Assembly (NCBI GenBank): GCA_964557295.1
Contig: CAZKZP010000064.1
Span: 1-13,997 of the forward strand
DNA: 13,997 nucleotides
Direction of reading: 5' to 3'
DNA from: JBFMHP01 sp964557295
GTDB taxonomy: Bacteria > Pseudomonadota > Gammaproteobacteria > RBG-16-57-12
Position 1 is the stretch's first letter, and every line of letters begins with the position of its first letter. The notes under the pieces were generated by a model. That model made no database searches. It had not been told where the DNA came from and saw only the letters and a list, made by a program, of their open reading frames with translations. Both the position numbers and the translations under genes were made by a program. Shown piece by piece: positions 1 through 6,797 of this stretch.

Positions 1-214
1 GCGCCTCGGGTCCGGTTTGATGCAATTCGAGGCGCGCCGGTGTAACGGCTAGCATGAAGGGGAATTCACCCGCCGCCGCGCCGGCGGGCAAGTACGCGCA
101 ATGCAGCTTGTCGGCGAGGGTCTGCGCTTGGGTGTCGAGCGCGGGGTCGCTGGCTTGTGCGGCGATGTTGGGCTGGTCTTTCATGGCATCTTGTGGGGTT
201 GTTTCGCTTTCCAT
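1..214 (-). CDS. rsmJ: Probable RsmJ (16S rRNA m2G1516 methyltransferase), N-terminal part only
   Basis: The gene reads off the left edge of the window, so only about the first 71 residues are visible. They begin MESETTPQDAMKDQ and include FMLAVTPARLELHQTG. This resembles the RsmJ/YhiQ N-terminal pattern, where a short leader is followed by a strand of the type LVLTPEHLEL. The family methylates G1516 of 16S rRNA using S-adenosylmethionine. The SAM-binding motifs would lie outside the window, so the call rests on this short similarity and the gammaproteobacterial context. The start at 214 is the first ATG in frame; a second ATG at 184 is possible, and neither has a strong ribosome binding site. 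The gene is divergent from the thioesterase-like gene at 269, with a 54-base shared upstream region. Confidence 0.55.
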   Translation of the reverse strand, partial: MESETTPQDAMKDQPNIAAQASDPALDTQAQTLADKLHCAYLPAGAAAGEFPFMLAVTPARLELHQTGPEA

Positions 215-268
215 GTCGGCAATGGGGACAGCCCGCTATGATAGTGGATCTTCTCCAGAGGAAGCATC

Positions 269-772
269 ATGAAAAACTTTGTTCACGCATGGCTGATGCG
301 CGTGTTGCCGTTGTCGCAGGCGCGGCGGCTGGAGTGGTTTCCGATGTTCGCGTTCCTGCGCGTCAAGGTGCTGGAATTGCAGCCGGATTGGCGTGTGGTG
401 CGGCTGCGCCTGCCGCTCTCGCCGCGTAGTCAGAATCCCGGTGGGACGATGTTCGGCGGCGCCCCGGCGGCGGTGGCCGATCCGATCGCGGGGCTGGCCT
501 GCGCCCGGGCGTTTCCCGACTACATCGTCTGGACCAAATCGCTGCAAGTGGAGTTTCTGCATCCGGGCACCGGGGCCTTGGAGATGGTGTTCCGCTTCGA
601 GCCGGAGCAGCGCGCCCGGATCGCGGAGGAGCTGGCGCAGCGCCAGAAGAGCGACCCGGTGTTTGAATACGGTTTCTACAATCGGGAAGGGACGCTGTGC
701 ATCAAGTTGCGCAATACCGTGGCCATTCGCCCCGACGGGTATCGCGGATTTCGCGGCGCGGTGCGGCGCTAG
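269..772 (+). CDS. Hotdog-fold thioesterase-like protein (DUF4442/PaaI type)
   Basis: This is a 167-residue soluble protein with no signal peptide. The central stretch NPGGTMFGGAPAAVADPIAG (about residues 57-76) looks like the central helix region of hotdog thioesterases, where a 'N-x-x-G-T-x-F-G-G' loop enters the long helix. It is followed by beta-strand-like segments such as VEFLHPGTGALEMVFRF. The DUF4442 group is related to PaaI acyl-CoA thioesterases; the substrate is unknown here. A good ribosome binding site (GAGGAAG, about 258-264) precedes the ATG at 269. TATGAT at 237-242 could be a -10 box, but I see no convincing -35. The stop codon at 770-772 is followed within ten bases by a REP array that separates this gene from the convergent mscS. 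Confidence 0.7.
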   Translation: MKNFVHAWLMRVLPLSQARRLEWFPMFAFLRVKVLELQPDWRVVRLRLPLSPRSQNPGGTMFGGAPAAVADPIAGLACARAFPDYIVWTKSLQVEFLHPGTGALEMVFRFEPEQRARIAEELAQRQKSDPVFEYGFYNREGTLCIKLRNTVAIRPDGYRGFRGAVRR

Positions 773-780
773 AAAAAAAC

Positions 781-1126
781 GCGCATGGCTTTTTTCATCG
801 CATGCTGAAGCATGCTCCTACAATGACTTNNNNNNNNNNGAGCCATCTTTAGATGGCGATTCGCTCAGCCCTGGGTCCGCATCGCGCATGGTTTTTCATC
901 GCATGCTGAAGCATGCTCCTACAATGACGTGGTCTCTGTAGGAGCCATCTTTAGATGGCGATTCGCCCGGCCCTGGGCCCGCATCGCGCATGGTTTTTCA
1001 TCGCATGCTGAAGCATGCTCCTACAATGACTTGGTCTCTGTAGGAGCCGGCTTTAGCTGGCGATTCGCTCAGCGCTCATTGCGCACAGGCTTTTTCAAGC
1101 AATCGCAAGCGACCTCTTGCTCCTAC
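781..1126. repeat. REP/BIME tandem array (about 102-bp unit)
   Basis: Three copies of an approximately 102-bp unit start near 781, 884 and 986; the last is degenerate. Each unit carries two different hairpins in opposite orientation. One reads TGTAGGAGCCATCTTTAG and closes with ATGGCGAT. The other, on the minus strand, reads TGTAGGAGCATGCTTCAG and closes with CATGCGAT. Both share the head GTAGGAGC and tail GCGAT around a variable stem, which is the layout of paired REP sequences (a BIME). The third unit carries a GCCGGCTTTAGCTGGC stem variant, and a last single REP with a GCAAG/CTTGC stem lies at about 1100-1126. The array sits between two convergent genes, the usual REP location. No REP-associated transposase (RAYT) is in the window. 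Confidence 0.85.
830..839. other. Assembly gap (10 Ns) inside the REP array
   Basis: Ten undetermined bases fall inside the first REP unit, exactly where the other units read ggtctctgtag (11 bases). The anchor CATGCTGAAG sits 101 bases apart across the gap and 102 bases apart in the next pair, so the gap is about one base short, or it hides further collapsed units. Confidence 0.98.
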
Positions 1127-1956
1127 GGTGCGGGCAGTTTCGAGCCAGGGTAGTGCAGATCGAACTGTGGGTACGGGATGGTGATGCCGTGGGCGTCGAA
1201 GGTTTCCTTCACCTTCTCCAGCAGATCGAAGTACACCGCCCAGTAGTCATCGGTCCTCACCCAGGGGCGCACATTGAGGTTGACGCTGCTGTCGGCCAGG
1301 GCGCCCACGGCGATCAGGGGCTCGGGATCTTTCAGGATGCGCGCATCGGCATCGATCACCTGCTGGATCAAGTCCTTGGCTGTCTTGATGTTGTCATCGT
1401 AGCTGATGGAGAAGACCAGATCGATGCGGCGGGTGTCGCGCGCGGTGAAGTTGACGATGCTGCCCGCATAGATCTGCGCGTTGGGCACGACCACTTCCTT
1501 GTTGTCGCCGGTGATCAATACGGTGTGGAAGATCGTGATGGAATCCACGACGCCGGCGGTGCCGGCCGCCTCGATGTAGTCATTGACCTGGAACGGTTTG
1601 AAGATGATCAGCATGACTCCGGCGGCGAAACTCGACAGCGAATCCTTCAGCGCCAGGCCCACGGCCAGGCCCGCGGCGGCGAACACGGTCATCACCGACG
1701 TGGTGCTCACGCCGAGCCGCTCCAGCGCCGCAATGATCACCACCACCACCAGCACGACGTTGATGATGTTGCACAGGAAGCGGCGCAGCGTCTCCTCCAC
1801 CTCGGCCTTGTGCATCAGGGTGTCGATGCCCTTGGTGATGGTTTTGGCGAGCCGGCGGCCGATGTAGAAGATCGCCAGCGCCAGCAGGATGTTGATGCTC
1901 CACGGGATGACGTAGAGCTTCATGAAGTCGATTTCAGCGAATTTGCTGAAGTCCAT
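1123..1956 (-). CDS. mscS: Small-conductance mechanosensitive channel MscS
   Basis: This 277-residue inner-membrane protein matches the size and architecture of MscS. An N-terminal membrane segment (about residues 13-30) is followed by a second (about 62-82). The pore helix region comes next, with the small-residue pattern AAAGLAVGLALKDSLSSFAA (about 94-113), then IIFKPFQVND and the beta domain with VVVPNAQIYAGSIVNF. The channel opens under membrane tension and releases solutes on hypo-osmotic shock. A strong ribosome binding site (GGAGGA, 1960-1965) precedes the ATG at 1956. The gene lies downstream of mscL on the same strand but behind a terminator, so it may have its own promoter. Its TAG stop codon lies inside the last REP of the downstream array, so the final residues were probably altered by REP insertion. 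Confidence 0.95.
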   Translation of the reverse strand: MDFSKFAEIDFMKLYVIPWSINILLALAIFYIGRRLAKTITKGIDTLMHKAEVEETLRRFLCNIINVVLVVVVIIAALERLGVSTTSVMTVFAAAGLAVGLALKDSLSSFAAGVMLIIFKPFQVNDYIEAAGTAGVVDSITIFHTVLITGDNKEVVVPNAQIYAGSIVNFTARDTRRIDLVFSISYDDNIKTAKDLIQQVIDADARILKDPEPLIAVGALADSSVNLNVRPWVRTDDYWAVYFDLLEKVKETFDAHGITIPYPQFDLHYPGSKLPAP

Positions 1957-1968
1957 GGGTTCCTCCGG

Positions 1969-2012
1969 ATAAAACTAAAAACAGAAGCCTCCGCGGTGAG
2001 GCGGAGGCTTCT
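1969..2012 (-). terminator. Rho-independent terminator after mscL
   Basis: A perfect 12-bp stem (AGAAGCCTCCGC at 1983-1994 with its complement at 2001-2012) encloses a GGTGAG loop. Read on the minus strand, the stem is followed by GTTTTTAGTTTT. It ends transcripts from mscL before mscS. Confidence 0.88.
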
Positions 2013-2021
2013 GGGGTCAAT

Positions 2022-2094
2022 GCCATCCCGGCGCGGCCGGGATCCAGTCATGCGATGTGGCTTCTGGACTCCGGCCTGCGTCGGAGTGACGATG
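2022..2094. repeat. Dispersed palindromic repeat (GTCATYCCGGCG family), copy 1
   Basis: The segment begins GCCATCCCGGCG, continues with GGGATCCAGT, and after a variable middle has CTGGACTCCGGCC and GTCGGAGTGACGA. The same blocks in the same order occur at 11051-11119. It lies between the mscL stop codon and the mscL terminator, so it would be transcribed as a hairpin in the mscL 3' UTR. Confidence 0.7.
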
Positions 2095-2129
2095 AATATG
2101 CTGTTCGGGGTTCTCCCGACGCCTGCTTA

Positions 2130-2537
2130 TTATGACCGCTGTTGCTTGAGCAGGTCACGGATTTCCGTCAGCAGCACCTCTTCCTTGGGAGGCGCCGGCG
2201 GCGTGGCCGGGGCGGCCTCTTCCTGTCTCTTGAGTCGGTTGATGAACTTGACCGCCATGAAGATGGCAAAGGCGATGATGACGAAATCGAAGATGGTCTG
2301 AATGAATTTGCCGTAGTTGATGGTCACCGCGGCCGCATCGCCCACGGCCTCCTTCACGGTGATGGCCAGGTCGGTGAAGTTCACGCCACCGATCAGCACG
2401 CCGAGCGGCGGCATGATCACATCAGAGACGAAAGACGAGACGATCTTGCCGAAGGCCGCGCCGATGATGATACCGACGGCCATGTCCACGACGTTGCCCT
2501 TGACCGCGAATTGCTTGAATTCTTGCACGAAGCTCAT
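2130..2537 (-). CDS. mscL: Large-conductance mechanosensitive channel MscL
   Basis: The product is 135 residues, almost the same length as E. coli MscL (136). The family signature is plain: an amphipathic N-terminus MSFVQEFKQFAVKGNVVDMA, then TM1 with GIIIGAAFGKIVSSFVSDVI, the loop PPLGVLIGGVNF, TM2 with FDFVIIAFAIFMAVKFIN, and the C-terminal cytoplasmic helix EEVLLTEIRDLLKQQ. It forms the emergency pressure-release pore of the inner membrane. The ATG at 2537 is chosen because it matches the family start and has GAGGAG five bases upstream; an in-frame ATG at 2597 would add 20 residues unlike the family. The gene lies 80 bases downstream of the OmpA-like gene on the same strand. Confidence 0.97.
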   Translation of the reverse strand: MSFVQEFKQFAVKGNVVDMAVGIIIGAAFGKIVSSFVSDVIMPPLGVLIGGVNFTDLAITVKEAVGDAAAVTINYGKFIQTIFDFVIIAFAIFMAVKFINRLKRQEEAAPATPPAPPKEEVLLTEIRDLLKQQRS

Positions 2538-2580
2538 GATGTTCTCCTCACTGGTTGATGTTGTTGTGATTGTGATTGGA

Positions 2581-2611
2581 ATGCCCCGCGTGGCCAAACC
2601 GCGCGGGGCAT
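2581..2611 (-). terminator. GC-rich hairpin after the OmpA-like gene, possible terminator
   Basis: A perfect 10-bp stem, ATGCCCCGCG (2581-2590) with its complement at 2602-2611, lies seven bases past the OmpA-like stop codon. No real U-tract follows on the minus strand, so it may be a weak or Rho-assisted terminator, or a 3'-end stabiliser with some read-through into mscL. Confidence 0.5.
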
Positions 2612-2617
2612 GCCGCC

Positions 2618-3976
<1,359 letters not shown>

Positions 3977-4062
3977 TATTGATTATCTCCTCCGGTCGTG
4001 AGCCATGCGCGCGGCAAACTGGGCCTGGCGCTTTTGATATGGTCAGGTAAGTTCTTAAACGC

Positions 4063-4068
4063 ATTATA
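4063..4068 (-). promoter_or_regulatory. Candidate -10 box for the OmpA-like gene
   Basis: The minus strand reads TATAAT here, in an AT-rich patch about 87 bases upstream of the OmpA-like start codon. No good -35 lies at 17 bases; TTAACA occurs farther upstream. The leader would be about 80 bases. Confidence 0.4.
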
Positions 4069-4111
4069 AATATAGCCGCTCGGGGCGGTTGTTAAAACAT
4101 GTAAATTCCGC

Positions 4112-4139
4112 CCGGAGTGACGAATGTATCAGAGGTGCC
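4112..4139. repeat. End fragment of the CACCTCT-type palindromic element
   Basis: The segment reads CCGGAGTGACGAAT and ends in AGAGGTGCC, matching the right end of the complete element at 11109-11133 (CCGGTGTGACGAAT, AGAGGTGCC). It abuts the cysQ stop codon, and I see no left end beyond it. Confidence 0.55.
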
Positions 4140-4934
4140 TCAGAAATACTGCTGCCAGTTGCGGCTGCAATCGCCGAAGACCACGAAGTGGGGATTGAGC
4201 AGCGAATCCTTGGTGTTGTAGCGCAGTGGCTGGAGGCTCAGATCGGTGATCAGTCCGCCGGCTTCCTCGACGATGCACTGCGCCGCCGCGGTATCCCATT
4301 CCGAGGTTGGCCCCAGGCGCGGGTAGATATCCACCTTGCCTTCGGCGACCAGGCAGGATTTGAGCGAACTGCCGATGGTGATCACTTCGTAATCGCTGAT
4401 CTTGCTCAGGAACGCGCGGAATGAGGTGCTCGGCTGTGAGCGGCTGCCCGCGACGATCAGGCGTGCGTCGCAACGCGATTTGACCTGGATCGGCGCGGTC
4501 GTGCCGTCCTTGCCGCGCTTGAAGGCGCCATGGCCGCGCGCGGCGTAATAGCACGCCCCGCTGACCGGGGCGTACACCAAGCCGAGGGTGGGCTGGTGCT
4601 CCTCGATCAAGGCGATGTTGATGGTGAACTCGCCGTTGCGTTTGATGAATTCGCGCGTGCCGTCGAGCGGATCGATCAGCCAGTAGGTGCGCCAGCGCGA
4701 ACGCTCGCTGAAGGGGACTTCCTCGGATTCCTCGGAGAGCACCGGCAGACCCGGCGTGAGGATGTCCAGTCCCGCGAGTATCGCGTGATGTGCGGCCAGA
4801 TCCGCCTCGGTCACCGGCGTCTGGTCGGATTTGTGCGTGACCTCGAATCCGGCCTGATAAATGGCCATGATGCGCGCGCCGGCATCCTGCGCCAGCTCGA
4901 TCAGGGCGGGGATCAGGCGCGCGCGGTCCTGCAT
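4140..4934 (-). CDS. cysQ: 3'(2'),5'-bisphosphate nucleotidase CysQ
   Basis: This 264-residue protein belongs to the inositol monophosphatase-like phosphatase superfamily. The metal-binding motifs are present in order: SEESEE (Glu68/Glu69), WLIDPLDGTREF (Asp88, Asp91) and SEWDTAAAQCIVEEAGG near residue 213. CysQ removes the 3'-phosphate from 3'-phosphoadenosine 5'-phosphate, a by-product of sulfate assimilation. The DGTREFIKRNGEFT stretch is typical of CysQ rather than of inositol monophosphatases. The start ATG at 4934 overlaps the nudE stop codon by one base (TGATG), which implies translational coupling. An in-frame extension upstream would run through nudE and is rejected. A repeat remnant abuts the stop codon. 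Confidence 0.93.
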   Translation of the reverse strand: MQDRARLIPALIELAQDAGARIMAIYQAGFEVTHKSDQTPVTEADLAAHHAILAGLDILTPGLPVLSEESEEVPFSERSRWRTYWLIDPLDGTREFIKRNGEFTINIALIEEHQPTLGLVYAPVSGACYYAARGHGAFKRGKDGTTAPIQVKSRCDARLIVAGSRSQPSTSFRAFLSKISDYEVITIGSSLKSCLVAEGKVDIYPRLGPTSEWDTAAAQCIVEEAGGLITDLSLQPLRYNTKDSLLNPHFVVFGDCSRNWQQYF

Positions 4935-5500
4935 CACGAGCCCTCCGCGCGACCGTTCAACAAATCGCGCACGATGTACAACGCGGCGATGCTGCGCGCC
5001 TCGGTGCATTCCTCGTGGGCGATCAGCGCGGAGAGATTGTCGATGCGCCACGGCACCACTTCGATCTCTTCGGGCTCGTCGCCGGGGATGCGCTGCGGGT
5101 AGAGATCCTGCGCCAGGATCACATGGATGTGATGGCTCTGATACGCCGGGGCCAGGGTGAGCGAGGTGATGTGTTCGAGCTTGCGCGCGCCGTAACCGAT
5201 CTCCTCCATGATCTCGCGGTTGGCCGCCGCCAGTTTGTCCTCGCCGCGCTCGATCCGCCCCTTGGGCAGCGCGAGTTCGTAGCGGTGCACGCCGGCGGAA
5301 TATTCGCGCGTGAGCAGCACTGTGCGCTCATCGAGCATCGGCACGATCAGCACCGCACCCTGCACCGAACCGATCAGGCGCTCGAACTGCACCTCGGTGC
5401 CGTTGGAGAAGCGCAGATCGACCGCCTCCACGGTGAAAATGCGGGTCTTGGCCCGGATCTCGGCATTCAATATCTGAGGTTTTTCGCGCATGACAGGCAT
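4934..5500 (-). CDS. nudE: ADP compounds hydrolase NudE (Nudix family)
   Basis: The 188-residue protein has a complete Nudix box at about residues 81-103: Gly81, Glu87, then REIMEE and Gly102, fitting GX5EX7REUXEEXGU. NudE-specific context includes ILNAEIRAKTRIFTVEAVDL at the N-terminus, REYSAGVHRYELALPKG before the box, and the late segment LAQDLYP with GDEPEE. The enzyme hydrolyses ADP-ribose, NADH and diadenosine polyphosphates. The start at 5500 (MPVMREK) is chosen over the ATG at 5491 only by length; neither has a clear ribosome binding site. The open frame continues upstream antisense to the kinase gene, but family homology ends here. It is first in a two-gene operon with cysQ, a pairing known from other gammaproteobacteria, and is divergent from the kinase gene. 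Confidence 0.93.
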   Translation of the reverse strand: MPVMREKPQILNAEIRAKTRIFTVEAVDLRFSNGTEVQFERLIGSVQGAVLIVPMLDERTVLLTREYSAGVHRYELALPKGRIERGEDKLAAANREIMEEIGYGARKLEHITSLTLAPAYQSHHIHVILAQDLYPQRIPGDEPEEIEVVPWRIDNLSALIAHEECTEARSIAALYIVRDLLNGRAEGS

Positions 5501-5593
5501 TCGGGATTTATCGCGGTATGATGGTTTAGTATAACGGGGAACAGGGCCGGCAACGAGCAAATCGTGCGCGGCGCGGTACGCGGGAATCCAGAT

Positions 5594-6484
5594 ATGAACC
5601 CACCTTGGTCGATCATCGCACCACACATTGCGCAGGCCACCGGCGCACCCTTCCATGTGGAGGAGCAGCGCGCCGTGGGCGGGGGCTGCATCAGCCAGGC
5701 GCATCTCGTCAGCGGCGCCGGGCGGCGCTATTTCGTCAAACTCAACGAGGCCCGCGCGCTGGCGATGTTCGAGGCGGAGGCCGAGGGGTTGCGCGAACTC
5801 GCGGCCAGCCAAGCCATCCGCGTGCCCGCGCCAGTGTGTTGCGGCGTGGCCGGCGCGCATGCCTACCTGGTGCTGGAATATCTCGACCTCGGCCGCGGCG
5901 GGAAGGATAGCCAGCAGCGGCTCGGTGCGCAGCTCGCCGCGTTGCACCAAGTGCAGGGTAAGCGTTTTGGCTGGCACCGCGACAACACCATCGGCGCCAC
6001 GCCGCAGAGCAACGACTATGCGGACGACTGGTGCGGCTTCTGGCAGGAGCGGCGCATCGGTTTTCAACTGCGGCGGCTGGCCGAGCGCGGCCACGGCGGG
6101 CGCTTGCAGCGGCGCGGCGACCAGTTGCTCGCCGCCATTCCCGCCCTGCTCGACGGCCATCGGCCGCAACCCTCGCTGCTGCACGGGGATCTCTGGTCCG
6201 GCAATTACGCCTTCGATGAGCAGGGCGCGCCGGTCATCTTCGATCCGGCCGTGTACTACGGCGACCGCGAAACCGATCTGGCCATGACCGAGCTCTTCGG
6301 CGGATTCTCCCCCGCCTTCTATCACGCGTATGCGGCGGCCTTTCCGCTCGCCGCGGGCTACGAGCAGCGCAAGACCCTCTACAACCTCTATCACATCCTC
6401 AACCACGCCAACCTCTTCGGCAGCGGCTATCTCGGACAGGCGGAGGCGATGATCGATCTCCTGCTGTCGCGCGTCCGAGGCTGA
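5594..6484 (+). CDS. Fructosamine kinase family protein (YniA-like)
   Basis: The 296-residue protein has the kinase-like fold of the fructosamine/ketosamine-3-kinase family. The N-terminal lobe shows the loop AVGGGCISQAHLVSG (about residues 27-41) and the ATP-contacting lysine in YFVKLNEARALAMFEAEA (Lys49). The C-terminal lobe has the catalytic motif HGDLWSGN (197-204) and the metal-binding Asp217 in IFDPAVYYGDRETDLAM, followed by LFGGF. Family members phosphorylate glycated amines or free sugars, thereby helping to repair glycation damage; the exact substrate cannot be read here. The start at 5594 (MNPPW) is preferred over a GTG at 5564 because it matches the family N-terminus. An AT-rich divergent promoter region (about 5510-5540, with TATGAT and TATAAC) is shared with nudE. 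Confidence 0.9.
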   Translation: MNPPWSIIAPHIAQATGAPFHVEEQRAVGGGCISQAHLVSGAGRRYFVKLNEARALAMFEAEAEGLRELAASQAIRVPAPVCCGVAGAHAYLVLEYLDLGRGGKDSQQRLGAQLAALHQVQGKRFGWHRDNTIGATPQSNDYADDWCGFWQERRIGFQLRRLAERGHGGRLQRRGDQLLAAIPALLDGHRPQPSLLHGDLWSGNYAFDEQGAPVIFDPAVYYGDRETDLAMTELFGGFSPAFYHAYAAAFPLAAGYEQRKTLYNLYHILNHANLFGSGYLGQAEAMIDLLLSRVRG

Positions 6485-6495
6485 ATCACTCGCCG

Positions 6496-6509
6496 CACAA
6501 GATCTTGTG
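6496..6509. other. Perfect 14-bp palindrome CACAAGATCTTGTG
   Basis: It starts 12 bases after the kinase stop codon and is followed by TTTTGATC. It could be a weak terminator (5-bp stem, GATC loop, then Ts). It also matches the palindromic NrdR-box consensus at about 13 of 16 positions when one flanking base is added on each side, but it is about 186 bases from the stronger box, too far for a standard NrdR pair. Confidence 0.45.
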
Positions 6510-6640
6510 TTTTGATCGGCGGCGCGCAGCGCGGGCACGCTCATGAAAAAATAGAAATTTTTCCATGGGTTGCAAAGGCGCGTGTTTTAAGTGTTTGTAA
6601 TATAAGAATAAAATTATAGCGCTGCTTCGCGGCCAGTGTG

Positions 6641-6669
6641 TTGACATGTGGTGTCATTCCTTCTAATCT
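6641..6669 (+). promoter_or_regulatory. Candidate promoter for nrdJa
   Basis: A perfect -35 (TTGACA, 6641-6646) is followed after 17 bases by a weak -10 (TAATCT, 6664-6669). Transcription would begin near 6676, about 120 bases before nrdJa and just ahead of the NrdR-like box. The AT-rich stretch 6541-6620 upstream could hold further sites, but I see no second convincing promoter. Confidence 0.45.
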
Positions 6670-6680
6670 TGGCGACCAAC

Positions 6681-6696
6681 ACACAACATATTGTGT
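6681..6696. promoter_or_regulatory. NrdR-box-like operator upstream of nrdJa
   Basis: ACACAACATATTGTGT matches the remembered NrdR consensus acaCwAtATaTwGtgt at 15 of 16 positions. NrdR is the ATP/dATP-sensing repressor of ribonucleotide reductase genes. The box lies just downstream of the inferred transcription start, a position suited to repression. A second box about 31 bases away, usual for NrdR, is not evident. Confidence 0.65.
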
Positions 6697-6797
6697 TTTG
6701 GGTGCAATCAAAATACAAAGCATCCCTGCGGTTTGCCACAGAACAGACCCATGCATACGTCAGCCAGAACAAGAACCACTACAATTAAGAGAGGGGT

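Noticed and set aside
781..1126. CRISPR array
   Set aside because: The whole 102-bp unit is repeated, including what would be spacers, and the units are paired palindromes; no cas genes are present.
1117..2301. Long plus-strand open frame opposite mscS and mscL
   Set aside because: Its translation is rich in His, Asp, Gly and Gln with no domain, and it is antisense to two clear channel genes; GC-rich codons make stop-free antisense frames common.
2538..2597. Longer start for mscL at 2597
   Set aside because: The added residues are Thr/Ile-rich and unlike MscL; the ATG at 2537 has the ribosome binding site and the family N-terminus.
5501..6544. Upstream extension of nudE to a 536-residue protein
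   Set aside because: The extension is antisense to the fructosamine-kinase gene, whose catalytic motifs are intact; Nudix homology starts only at about 5500.
6485..6797. Adenosylcobalamin riboswitch upstream of nrdJa
   Set aside because: I could not find a convincing B12 box or the expected fold; the NrdR-like palindrome explains regulation better. A covariance-model scan (Rfam cobalamin) would settle it.
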